Assembly: GCA_963277665.1 (NCBI GenBank)
Contig: OY728137.1
Span: 1,176,848,670-1,176,912,669 of the forward strand
From: Viscum album
Lineage: Eukaryota > Streptophyta > Magnoliopsida > Santalales > Viscaceae
Reading direction: 5' to 3'
Length of the DNA: 64,000 nt
The notes under the pieces: model-generated
Told to the model about the DNA's origin: nothing
Databases searched by the model: none
What the model saw: the letters and a program-made list of their open reading frames with translations, nothing else
Shown here: positions 22,756-34,000 of the stretch, one piece after another
How positions within the stretch are numbered: the stretch's first letter is position 1
Layout of the letters: each line of letters opens with the position of its first letter
Made by a program: the position numbers and the translations under genes

Positions 22756-24561
22756 AGGGAGGAGAGGGGCACCTTTGAAAAAAATTAAAATATTATTTTA
22801 TAATAAATTCATATTCGGTTTATAATAGCTTCAAATTGATTTATTTTTAAGATAATGTGGGGATGGGTCGAAATAATCTCAACCAATAGGTTTTATACAA
22901 GTTTAGGTTACTATTTTTACCTTATCATTTAGATTTAACACTAAGATAAATAATTTAACTTTTACCACGTCTTCTTGTTTTCTTACACTACATGGTTAAT
23001 AAACATACTATAACAAGACAAAAAAACCCCAAGTGGTTCAGTATTAATACATAAAACCTTATCTAAGTCATTTGGCCTAACCTTAGATATTTAGGAATAT
23101 TATAACAATTAATAATATAATATTTAAAAAAAACTATTTTCTGTCAATTTGGACACTATTTTGTAATTGATTTTTGTTAAAATAATAAAAGCATTATTTG
23201 TTGAAAAAAAGTTAATTAAATAAATAATAACATGTAATATTAACCTAGAAAATTAGTTTAATTCATAAAAAGACTCAAATTACATTTATTTGGGTATTTA
23301 TAACATCAATTATGTTAATATTTATTTAATAAGGTAATTAATGCATCATCATTGTGTCATAAATAAAATAAATTATATATTATCTAAAAATTATAAATAA
23401 AATAAAATTATATAGTAAATCTTTTTTGTTTATAATTATTATTTATAGTCAAATTTATCATATGTATAACCCCATATTAAAAATGTCTTGGTTATTAAAC
23501 ATTGATTTAAACTATTTTAACTCTTATTTAAATAAAATAATAATAAGTTGCCTAATCTAATCCATGTGGACCTAAATGGTAATATTTTACCCTTAAGTAT
23601 GTTTTTAGTCGAATTAAACTTATCCAATAGAATTAGGACACGTGTTAGGGTAATAATAATATCATTTTTATCCTTAATTACCCTATTTACTTTTAACCGT
23701 GGTAAATAAAAGTAAAAAGATACTATTCACCAAAAATTATTTTTATCTTATTGAACCACATTTTTCTCCTTGATATGACCCGTGTCTCTCGGATTTTCGA
23801 AATTCCACTCAAAGAAGCCGTAAAATTATGTTTTATGTAAATTTTAAAATTCTCATAGGAGGTGGGTAAAAGATGGTGAAAAGTTCAATAATATTTTTAT
23901 ATATCTAAAATTATTATAAAATGACACATATGAATTACACTGAACTTATATAGGTATTATGTATCAATTTTTACATAAAATAAATTTAAATTAAATAAAT
24001 AATTATTTAAATAAAACGTCTGTTTTTAAAACCTAACCCAGTGTTTTCACTATTTTTAAAAAATTGAAAGTTTTTAGAAAAATACCAAAAATTCACCCTA
24101 GGCTAATTTTGATATTCCGAATCCAAAAATGATGGCCATTTTGAAAAAAAATTCAAAAAGTGGGTATTCATATTCATAACGGATAGTTTATATAATATTT
24201 TAATAACATATCATTGTTTAGTGAAACTCGATATTGCGTAGAACACACGCTATCGTGGAAGGTCGTGATTGCGTGTAATGCAAGCCATGTCAGGGTTGCA
24301 TGTAGTGCAAGATTTCTTTGTTGTTTTTTATAATATAATCCAATAATATTTCATTTATAAATTTAATATATATATATATATATATATACACTCAATGTAG
24401 AATAACTTCTATCAAACGAACTTGAAATTTTGTGTAACACGAGCCAAGAATAGTGTTGTGTATACGGTGTTGCGTATAGAACAAGATAATTTTGGTGTTG
24501 TGTACAACACAAGACATCAATATTAAAAAGAGTAATTCTCATAAAATCTTGGGTTGTTAAA

Positions 24562-24575
24562 TTTACCCCCATTTA
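24562..24575 (-). promoter_or_regulatory. Element G polypurine tract
   Basis: The minus strand reads AAATGGGGGTAAA directly against the 3' LTR. Confidence 0.7.
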
Positions 24576-25242
24576 AATCAATTTCTCCCTCTAAATTCAT
24601 CTGGGTTATAAATGGTTTACTACTTGAAAGTTTCTTTCATAGAAACCAACATCGTAAGAAGGAATACCAAAAAAATAACTTTAAAAAAATAAATAATGAA
24701 GTGTAATGGTTACCCAAATTAACACATCACTGGGTTTCCACATAAGAGAACATAAATGAAAATATGGATATGGAAGAGAAATCTAACCATCATATTCTGA
24801 TGGACAGTGGTAGAGAACATGGCTATGAAATCGACATCAATCACAAAGCCATAAATTTGAGATGACCTAAGGTACCATCAGAATTATCGAGTATGAGGGT
24901 ACTATGACAACATTTTTAGTTTTCAAGATCATTCCCCTAATGCTGAATAATTGTTGAATTAAAATGAATACTTACATGATTTTGGTAAAATCTCACCGTT
25001 GTTCGTGCCTTGAACAATTTCCACTTCACCTCTTAAATAAATAAAGTTGAATTTTTTATTCATGAAGTGTTATCTGATCATGAGATAGAATGATAGGTCA
25101 TTCCATTTTTTTCTATCATAAAAAGTTTAGCACAATTTATTAAATATAAATAAGTCCTTCTATCTTGAGATTAATCATATATAGTTGCTAAAATGGACTT
25201 ATACTTCATCTATCATAGCCCTTAATAAAATAAAACTAGTTG
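24576..25242 (-). other. Element G interior, 3' part, no recognised coding sequence
   Basis: AT-rich sequence between the polypurine tract and the SINE-like insertion. Pol or chromodomain would be expected here in an autonomous relative. I could not recognise any of their motifs on the minus strand. Confidence 0.5.
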
Positions 25243-25376
25243 TTTCTAACCAGGGACATCCCGTAGGCCAGTGGTATACAATAAAGGCCTATCATACTTC
25301 ATTTTTGGGTTCGATTCCCCTAGCCTTGTTCGATGCGACGGGTATTCACTCGTCCAATGAGTTGTCCTATTTCTAA
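25243..25376 (+). mobile_element. tRNA-derived SINE-like insertion
   Basis: A ~120 bp body (25250-25369) flanked by TTTCTAA on both sides (25243-25249 and 25370-25376), a possible 7 bp target duplication. It holds a perfect RNA polymerase III B box (GGTTCGATTCC) and, ~40 bases upstream, an A-box-like TAGGCCAGTGG. These are the two internal promoter parts of tRNA-derived SINEs. A working tRNA is unlikely, since no acceptor stem pairs up. There is no long tail, so the 3' end is uncertain. Confidence 0.55.
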
Positions 25377-26130
25377 AACTATACTATTATAAAATTCCAG
25401 AAATAATATCGAAAAACAAGTTCTATCCTTAAATAATAATATCTTATGTCCAACATAAACCATTCCAATCATTAGGATTATCCAAAATACGTCTGTCCAA
25501 TCTCATAGAATAAAGAAAATTATTACTATAGAGGTCATATACCAAGCATGTGAATACCATCATTTATCTCCCATATAAGATATATCTTGATGGTCATATT
25601 CCAAACATCTGTATACGTTAATAATGTATTCTTTCGAAAGAGGAATTACCATAGAACCTTAGTGAAAACATGACTGATGTCAAAAGTAAACTCATTCAAC
25701 AATCCAAAATTCCAAAATTTCTATATACTCAAACCATGATATCACTTTTTCCTTATATCAGTCATGATCTCAGGAATACTATCAAAATTTAATTTTCTCT
25801 GTATCCCTTCATTATGCACATATCATCTTCTTTCCGAAAATATCTGAATAACCTTTAATGGTTACAAGTACCATTCAACATATACTTTCAAATACATTAG
25901 GAAAATCAATAGTGTAAGAATACTTAGATTTTTATTTATTACATAGTACCATTAAAATACCTATACAACACAACTCTTGATAAAAATATAATCATTCCAC
26001 TACCTTATTAAACCATTGACCAAGCTTCAACACATCTTTAATCTCATATATCATTTGTAGTCTCCTTATCATCATCCAAATAAATACTACCCATATGACC
26101 ATGCTGATTCTATTTATGAGATTTTACCTT
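25377..26130 (-). other. Element G interior, middle part, no recognised coding sequence
   Basis: AT-rich sequence with frequent stops in every frame. It lies between the SINE-like insertion and the gag knuckles, so by position it should derive from pol. I see no protease or reverse transcriptase motif. Confidence 0.45.
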
Positions 26131-26577
26131 AGGGCATTGGATTTCATAATGCCCATATATTTCACATTTAAAACATCTAATCATTGTTTATGTCGTAGAA
26201 ATACCATTATCCTTTTAAATGGTGTTAACTAAACCTTTTCCTTTGAACTTTCTAGATTTTTGTCTTTCTTTTCCGCACCCAAATCATCTTCCAGTTCCTT
26301 TGAAACATTCTCCTTGATGCCTCTTCCCACATGATTTACATGAGAGAAATTGAACTTTCTTTCCTCTATGATCATCATGAAACTCCTTCATTCTCTTATT
26401 AGCTGAGCCAGGAAACATACCAAAGTTGAGATTATTGATCATATTATGAGATTGCTGATTAGGCATGATAATGAGGTTTGGACTTCCAAATCCTGTTTCA
26501 TTTGGTTTGTCATGATGAATAACATTCCATTGTCCATCATATCCCCTATTATCGTGAATCTTCCTATATCCAGCCAT
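26131..26577 (-). pseudogene. Element G gag remnant with zinc knuckles
   Basis: It starts with an ATG at 26577 (MAGYRKIHDNRGYDGQWN) at the place expected after the leader. The capsid domain is missing, so there is an internal deletion. The reading then reaches a basic stretch and a knuckle-like CKSCGKRHQGEC near residues 80-91, ending at 26284. Beyond that stop, at about 26143-26187, the minus strand encodes CFKCEIYGHYEIQCPK, a complete CCHC knuckle (Cys-2-Cys-4-His-4-Cys). These knuckles bind RNA in gag proteins. The product as it stands could not form a capsid. Confidence 0.7.
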
Positions 26578-26822
26578 TTTCTAAAACCCAAAAGGAATAG
26601 TGTGAGAGGAAAAAAAATCATGCTAGAGAAAAAAAAATAAAGGGGGGGTACTGTTAATATCTAACATCTTAGGTTAAATTCTAAGATCATTACCGTAATT
26701 CTAGGACAATAACCTATAAATATACTTCTCCTTAGGGACATCCCTAGACATTCCTTAGAAATAACTCTAGGTATTTCAATAATGTTTTCGCATCCTAGAT
26801 TCCAAAGGTTTACTAAACCTTT
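26578..26822 (-). other. Element G untranslated leader
   Basis: 245 bases between gag and the primer-binding site, about half the length of the A and B leaders. It includes a purine-rich run (26619-26648) with G7. No gene is seen. Confidence 0.6.
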
Positions 26823-26834
26823 GCTCTGATACCA
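26823..26834 (-). promoter_or_regulatory. Element G primer-binding site (initiator Met tRNA)
   Basis: The minus strand reads TGGTATCAGAGC, a perfect 12-base complement to the initiator methionine tRNA 3' end, two bases inside the LTR. Confidence 0.93.
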
Positions 26835-28214
26835 AATGTAGAGACCCAAAGCTTGGCGTACATGGACATTACATTACTTTTGCATAATACTTAATACATG
26901 TCAAAAACAGATTCCCAAATACCGTATTAGTTCAGTGTCTTTGGAAACACAAAACGTAATCTTTTAATCATGGTGAAAGATCTTAAAAATATTCCATAAA
27001 GATCTTCCCCTTTTGGGTTTCTTACCTAAAACCTTTCTTTATATCCTGGGGAAAATAAAACATAAAAAGGGTGAGCTGAAATGCTCAGTAAGGGTAAACA
27101 TAGAGAACATAACAAAATCCATAAAAATTTGAATCCAGAAACATGAACATAAAATATAAACATCAAATTCATAATCAAAGGCATAAATTTTGGAATTATG
27201 TTAGGAATATATCATAAAGGAACACCATTCATGATAAAATAGGTCCCACCCTTCTCATAATTAAATCATTCTTACTTGTTACACAAAATAAACTTAAAAC
27301 ATTCATCACATCCCAAAGAATAAAATGGGTTTCTTAAAAATCAGCCCATCATCACATAATCCATATAAAAAAATGGATATTTCATCATAAGAAAAGTGAA
27401 ACAATGTAAATAGTAGAGACATTATACATGAAACATACACTTCTGAAACAATTTCATCTTAGATGGAAAATGGTTTTGATAAAACACATGAAATGAATTC
27501 TTGAGGAAAATATCCTTTCTTCTTCAAAATAATTTTCTTTTCACAAAATTCAATGAAATTTTAAAATAAAAGTATTTTTTTTAAAATATTCATTAAATAT
27601 TTTAGAGTAAGCTTCATGAAAATAATTCTTTATAAAAGCGTAAAAATATGTTCATTCCATATAATTTAAAAAACATTCTTCTAGTACTTTTTCCAGAAAA
27701 GTCAAATAGTACCTCATATGGTAAAAAAATGATTCCTTACATACCATGTAGTAAAAGTAAAAAATGGTTAAAATGGACTTTAAACATACATGAAACCATT
27801 TTTAGAAAACAGGGACATGGATGATAAATATAACCACAGTAAATACTTACAAATAAACAATCAAAGATAAAAACAAGATTGGAAAAGTTATCCCTTACCT
27901 TAGGTCCAATTTCATCCATATGTGTCTGAGACTCCTGTATTGTGGGTTTAAAAATATTATTAACTTGAAACAGAATAATAATAATATTTATGATATCATA
28001 TATGGTTCACTTATGTAATTATATTACTCTTTCATCCGTCGATTCCATGTTAAAGCAACGTTTGGGGTAATATTCTATTCATTTGTCGTACGTGTTTGGT
28101 CTTGTTGTTCATGATACTATTATTACTTATATCAGGATTTACATAATTATAGAATGTAAATCATTATTTATATATCATATATATTAAGTATATATATATA
28201 ATAGATAGATGAAT

Positions 28215-28280
28215 GAAATGAAATACACTTTTCATGGAGACAGTAGGTCGTACATACGCATGAACTTTGTCTTTCGTTTC
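28215..28280 (-). other. LTR leader stem-loop h0 (element G, right LTR)
   Basis: Outer arms GAAATGAAA/TTTCGTTTC (one wobble), middle arms TTCATG/CATGAA (perfect). The loop keeps GGAGACAGTA and a decayed CGTACATACG. Confidence 0.68.
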
Positions 28281-28415
28281 CTTATTGAATTGAATGGAAT
28301 TAAGTAGATGGAATACATATATATATACATAAATACAGTAGCATTATTATGTCATATATTTCATGATTACTTATTATATATATTTTATAATCATTCATTA
28401 ATTGTTAACATGGAA

Positions 28416-28477
28416 AATGAATCTCATCGCGTCGTGGAGACGGTAATCCGTACGTACGCACGAGCGATGATATCATT
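28416..28477 (-). other. LTR leader stem-loop h1 (element G, right LTR)
   Basis: Outer arms AATGA/TCATT, middle arms ATCGC-G-TCGTG/CACGA-GCGAT, inner stem ACGG-TAAT-CCGT, palindrome CGTACGTACG. Confidence 0.72.
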
Positions 28478-28598
28478 CCCATATTTATTAAATGGTATTG
28501 TAGTGGATGATATAATATAATAGTATCAGTATGATTTTATAATAATTATATATAGTTATTATTTACACCATTATAGCCATCCAAGTAAGGTGGTGGGG

Positions 28599-28667
28599 GA
28601 AAAACAGATTACACCACGGCGTGGAGAAGATATTCCGTATGTACGCACGCGCGTTGATTTTGTTTTC
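28599..28667 (-). other. LTR leader stem-loop h2 (element G, right LTR)
   Basis: Outer arms GAAAAAC/GTTTTC and CGTG/CACG remain. The inner stem has decayed on one side (AAGA-TATT-CCGT). Confidence 0.6.
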
Positions 28668-28992
28668 AGTAGGATGGATAGAAGTAGAAATACGGTTGTT
28701 TCACATTTATAAAAACATTTCAGTGTATATTTAATATTGATGTTATTACTTTATAATGAAAAAACTGAAGAAGTGGAAGTAGAAGAAGAAAGAAACTTGA
28801 ATGATTCGGTAGAAGAGATTACCTCTTCCTCGACGCACCTCGTTTAAACTTCTTCTTAGGGCACTAGAGTTGGTATTTTGAGAAGACCATAACCTCTATG
28901 ATGTAACTATATAGGTTGTGAATAGGAATTTTCTGGTGTTGGCCGAGATTCAAGGATCAAAAGGGTGTGAGTATAAGATGTAATAGGTCCCC

Positions 28993-29000
28993 TTTTTATA
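28993..29000 (-). promoter_or_regulatory. TATA box of element G right LTR
   Basis: The minus strand reads CCTCCCTTATAAAAAGGGG; the donor-like site lies 178 bases downstream. This LTR would be the promoter of element G. Confidence 0.62.
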
Positions 29001-30807
29001 AGGGAGGAGAGGGGCACCTTGGGAAAAGCTTAAAATATTATTTTATAATAAAGTAATATTCGGTTTATAATATCAAAAAATTGATTTATTTCGAAGATAA
29101 AGTGGGGATGGGTCTAAATCCTCTCAACCAATAGGTTTTAGACATGTTTAGGTAACTATTTAAACCTTATCATTTATATTTATCACCAAGTTAAATAATT
29201 TAAGATTTACCATGTCTTCTTGTTTTCTTAAACTAAATGGTTAATAAACATACTATAACAGGCCAAAAGAACAACAAGTGGTTCCTTATTAATATATAAA
29301 ACCTTATCTAAGTCAATTTTATGAACCTTAGATTTTTAGGAATATTATAACAATGAATAATATAATATTAGTTTGAAAAACTATTTTATGTCAATTTTGA
29401 CACTATTTGGTAATTGATTTTTGTAAAAAATATAACAGCATGATTAGTTCTAAAAAAGTTAATTAAATCAATACTATCATGTCATATTGGCCTTTAAAAG
29501 TAGTAGAATTCTTAAAAAGTCTCAAATTACATTTCTTTGGGTATTTACAATATCAGTTATGTTAATATTTCATTAGTAAGGTAATTAATGCATCATCATT
29601 GTGGCATAAATAAATTAATTAATTTAACCTCAAAAAATTATAAATAAAATACCATTATGTATTAAATATTTTTATATTTATAATGAATATTGAAAGTCTA
29701 ATTTATCTTATGTATAACTCTATATTAAAAATGTTTTAGTTATTAAACATTGATTTAAACTATTTTAATTCTTCTTTAAATAAAATAATAATAAGTGTCC
29801 TAATCTAATCCAAGTGGACCTAAAGGGTAAAATTTTATTCTTAAGGTTGTTTTTAGTTGAACTAAACTTATTCAATAGAATTAGGATATGTGTTAGTGTA
29901 ATAATAATATCATTTTTAACCTTAATTATCCTATTTACTTTTATCCGTGGTAAATAAAAGTAAAAAAGTTACTATTCATCAATAATTATTTTTATCTTAT
30001 TGAACCACATTTTACTCCTTGATATTAACCGTGTCTCTCAGATTTTCAAAATTCCACCCACAGAAGCGGTAAAATTATGTTTTATGTAAAATTTTTAATT
30101 CTCCTAGGAGATGGGTAAAAGACGGTGAAAAGTTCAATAAAATTTTAATATATCTAAAATTATTATAAAATGACACAAATGAATTACATTGAACATATAT
30201 AGATATTATGTATCAATTTTTACTAAAAATAAATTTAAATAAAATAAATAATTATTTAAATAAAAAGTCGGTTTTTAAATAGTAACCCAGAGTTTTCACT
30301 ATTCATCAAGAATTGAATGTTTTCAGAAAAATAGAAAAAATTTACACTTGGCTAATCTCGATATTCCGAATACAAAAATGATGTCCATTTTGAAAAATAA
30401 AATTTCAAAAAGTGCATATTACTATTCATAATGGCTAGTTTATATAATATTTTAATAACATATTGTTGTTTAATGAAACCAGGTATTGTGTACAATACAC
30501 GCTATCGTGGAAGGTCGCGATTGCGTGTAAAGCAAGCCAAGTCAGGGTTGCGTGTAGTGAAAGATTCCTTGGTTGTTATGTATAATAGAATCAAACTATA
30601 TTTCATTTATACATTGAATATATATATATATATACACTCAATGTAGAGTAACTTATATCAAATGAACTTGAAATTTTGTGTAACACGAGCCAAGAATAGT
30701 GTTGTGTATATGGTGTTGCATATAGATAAAGCTAATTTTGGTGGCACATACAAAACAAGACCTCAATATTAAAAAAAATAATTCTCATAAAATCTCGGGT
30801 TGTTACA

Positions 30808-31030
30808 GGAAGACCCCTATATATCATTTCTACCCATTGTACCTCATCTTCATCGAGGATTAGGGAAAACTTCTTCAAGGTTTCTCAAACTGTCTAAGAT
30901 TGAAATGGTAATTTTTTTCGTTCATAAATCATTAATTTTTACTCTTTTCCCCCAAAATAATGGTTCCATGTTTCTTAAATACATAATGGGACTCCCTATT
31001 TAGTTCCAATCCATTTAGTATACTATAATG
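30808..31030. repeat. Repeat F copy 1, right part
   Basis: It continues 20389 after element G. It matches 36545-36776 with clear divergence: CCTCATCTTCATCGAGGATTAGG against CCTCATCTTTATCAGGGATTAGG, then TTCATAAATCATT and ATGGTTC in the same order. Confidence 0.6.
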
Positions 31031-34000
31031 GTGTGAATATAAGTGAAGATGAATATTACTCTTGTAGTCAAGGTGAGTTTCCTTCTCCTTTCCCCCCTTC
31101 TTCCTCATCCTTTCAATTTTCATTGGATATATTGTCTTTCAAGGTCCCTAATGGACTTTTTTATGCTATAACATGATATTAATGGGATGTTTTACTGATT
31201 GGGGATGGTATTCATTGTTTTGTTGTTTATAAACCCTGAAAAGTTTTTATCGGGTGTGCAACTCCATTCTGCTTTTTTTGAGGTAGGTTCCCCAATGAAC
31301 CTGGACCAATTATTTATGTTTCATATTTTTATATACATTATAACCTTATATAAATGTTTAGTGTGGCTTTACAACTTATTTATCATCTTCATGGTGTGAA
31401 AATGGTTATCTTTTCCTTGTTTTGTGTATAATAATGTTTTTTTGTATAAACCTGCATACGACTTGTTTAAAAAATGTTCTTGTTCGTTTTGCATATGGTT
31501 TTCGATTTTTATGTCCTTTATAATCTTATTATGTTTATTATTGTAATGTAAATTTGGATTTATTCCCTTTTTAATGTTAAATATATTTTGTTTTATTAAA
31601 TGTTGCATGCCTCATTTTCAGAAAAGTTCTCCGTTGACTCTTGTAAGTTCCAGGTGTTATAAAATGATTGGTTTGGCTTATGATTTTTTTTTGGATCATG
31701 TGTATCAATGTTTTTGGGTTCCTTATGCGGGTTCCAATATGTTTATTGGTTTTATAATGAAATTATTTTGGGTTTTAGGGTGTTATGGCATGTGTTCTTG
31801 ATAAATGGCTTGTTTGGAATCTCTATAGAAATGGATGGGTTTTGAATGTGTAACATAAATTTTTAAAGGGTGTATGTATTTTTTGTTTTCTTAAAATGAT
31901 TTTTTACACCTTTTTAGGTATAGTGGAATTGGTTCTTTTTACAAATGATGTTTTAGTGATGAATGCTTAAAGGCCCATTTGACATTTTTCTTGTAAAACT
32001 GGTTTTCATGTGTATTACTTGCTGAATCATTGAGTGTGATTTTATGATTCCTGAAATTGATTTATTAAATGGTTTTGTGGATGATACATCTGGTTTATAT
32101 GATATTATTAGTTGTTTTTATTTAAACTAACATTATTTAATGGATTTATGTGGAAATCCTCGTTATACTTCATGAAATTATTTAATGAAAATTTTAAGTT
32201 GTTTATTGACATATGAAGGATAAGTGAAACATGGTTGATGTATTTTTTTGTGGATGTATGATTTAAAAATGAAATTTTCTAGTGAAAAGTTTATTTAATA
32301 ACATGTGGATGTATATTAAGCACAAATTGGGAAACCTAGGTTTCTTGGTGGGCGGACATGTTATCCAAGTGATCCAGAGTGGTTTCATCTATATTTCATG
32401 TAGCATTTTTTATGGTGAAAACACAAACTAAACAATTATGAAGGTTTTGGGGGCCAGTGGGTTATTTTTATCATTCCCTACTAATGGTTCGTTCATGATA
32501 ATGGATATTGTTATGGCTACGTTTACACTGAGATATGAGGTACTTGGGGGTCACAATGAACATGTTCCTAGGGGTGTTCCCGTGACTAGTGATCATTTTA
32601 TATATTGTAGTCACCATAATCATATGGTGTAATTTTTTGGAATATTTTGTAGAATTTTTTTTATTTAAAATTGTACATTTTTTAAAGAATATGTCTTTAA
32701 AATTTTTTTTATTTTGAAGTTGCATATCATTGGAAATTTTTCGGGAATTCTTGGGTATAAAACTTACAGGAATTGTTATGATAACTTATATAGAATAGAA
32801 CCATTTCTGAAAAAAATTATTATATATATATTATTTCAGATATGAAATCTATCTTTCATTTATTTTATGTGGGAGTACAATCGGAATTGAATATCAGGCT
32901 AGCCTACAGTGTTTTAATACACCCCCACATAGTTTTCTTCTATATTTTGGTCCTTTTACAGGTTTTATCTTGAGTTAGGATAGCTTTAGCAACAAGAGAT
33001 CATTGTGTTGGTGAGTCACTAGAGAGGTCACATGGAGTTAGTTGTTCATCATGATCATTTGGTTTAGTTTTGTTGTTTAGTGTACTTTTAATTATTTCAT
33101 ATAAATAATATTGGTTCAATTATTTTATAAATATGTATTGGACTATCCATTATATACATATTTTGACTTGTTGTTTATATTTGAAAAAAAAAGTGTTCCC
33201 TTTTAACTATATATATGCCCTCGGTGAATGTCTCCATCATAGGAGGATCATGAACACCTTTCCGGACTTTTCACAAAGCAGCATGTGTGACTGGTTGAGG
33301 GTTGAATCGGGATGGTTCTTGACAAAATTTTATCAAAGGAGGTCGGCCCTTAACAGACCATTATTTCTAAGGAACCCGTGTCATTTGGGGGATGTCAAGG
33401 TATATTTAGTAGGATTTTCAAGACATTCTGGGTGTGTGTGTGAAGAGATTTGTGAACAGTTTCATGTTCCAATCCTCCAATTTGGATTAGAAATCCAGTT
33501 TTATTAGTGTCATTGGTTCTTGTTGATTGTTTTGTGTTAGGAAAATTCAAGGAGATTTGGAATAATGGTGTCTATGAGATTACGGGGCCTGGAAAACCAT
33601 ATGGATATGGGGAATGGTCCTAATAAATCTCTCTCTATTGATGGTGTGTTGGGTTTGTGGTCGCAAACCATATGGCCATGTCACCCACCAACACTAGTTC
33701 CCTTTTGTGGGTCTCTTGTACCCTTCTTTAATTCAGTAATTATTTTTAAAATACTCATGTGAGAATTTTGGAAATTAGTTTTAGAAATTTAATACAAGAA
33801 TATTTTTAGAAGGATGGGTTTTTGGAAACAAATCTTTGGAATAAATTGAAAATGATTTAACAGTGTTTGATTTTCCCTAATATAAACATGTGGTTTGTTG
33901 AAATAAGCTGTTTTAGAATCATAGAGAAATTTAAGGTGATTTTTAAGCATTTTTTTTTAAAATGGGTGTTTTGGGATACTAAAAAGTGTTTGTATCTGAT

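Larger units (their letters stand above)
20390..24561 (-). repeat. Element G 3' LTR
   Basis: About 4172 bp, starting TATAGAATCC (the partner starts TGTAGAGACC) and ending GGGTTGTTAAA, so both terminal dinucleotides have decayed. TATA at 22755-22748, donor-like GT at 22577-22576, stem-loops at 22355-22425 and 22183-22225. A third stem-loop near 22000-22040 has lost its left arm. A TA microsatellite lies at ~24367-24388. Confidence 0.88.
20390..30807 (-). mobile_element. Element G, gutted Ty3/gypsy element
   Basis: A 10.4 kb element with two ~4 kb LTRs around only 2.3 kb of interior. It has a perfect primer-binding site at 26823-26834 and a polypurine tract at 24562-24575. The flanking five bases GGAAC (20385-20389) and GGAAG (30808-30812) look like a target duplication with one change. 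The interior keeps a gag remnant with zinc knuckles. Protease, reverse transcriptase and integrase are not recognisable, so it must have depended on other elements or lost them after insertion. Its LTR is a relative of the A/B LTR and shares the TATA, donor and stem-loop plan. Confidence 0.85.
26837..30807 (-). repeat. Element G 5' LTR
   Basis: 3971 bp, TGTAGAGACCC...GGGTTGTTACA, with intact TG/CA ends. It matches 20390-24561. TATA 29000-28993, donor-like GT 28822-28821, stem-loops at 28599-28667, 28416-28477 and 28215-28280, acceptor-like TTTTATTTTCCCCAG at 27057-27056, palindrome 30483-30498, TA microsatellite ~30616-30633. ORFs at 28308-28520 and 30431-30646 have no support. Confidence 0.9.

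Noticed and set aside
25250..25330. Possible functional tRNA gene (A box and B box present)
   Set aside because: No acceptor stem pairing or anticodon stem could be drawn; a tRNA-derived SINE head fits better.
33133..33507. 124-codon open frame in the T/G-rich block
   Set aside because: The frame's first part is low-complexity AT-rich sequence and I recognise no domain. It is kept as an observation within the block rather than as a gene.
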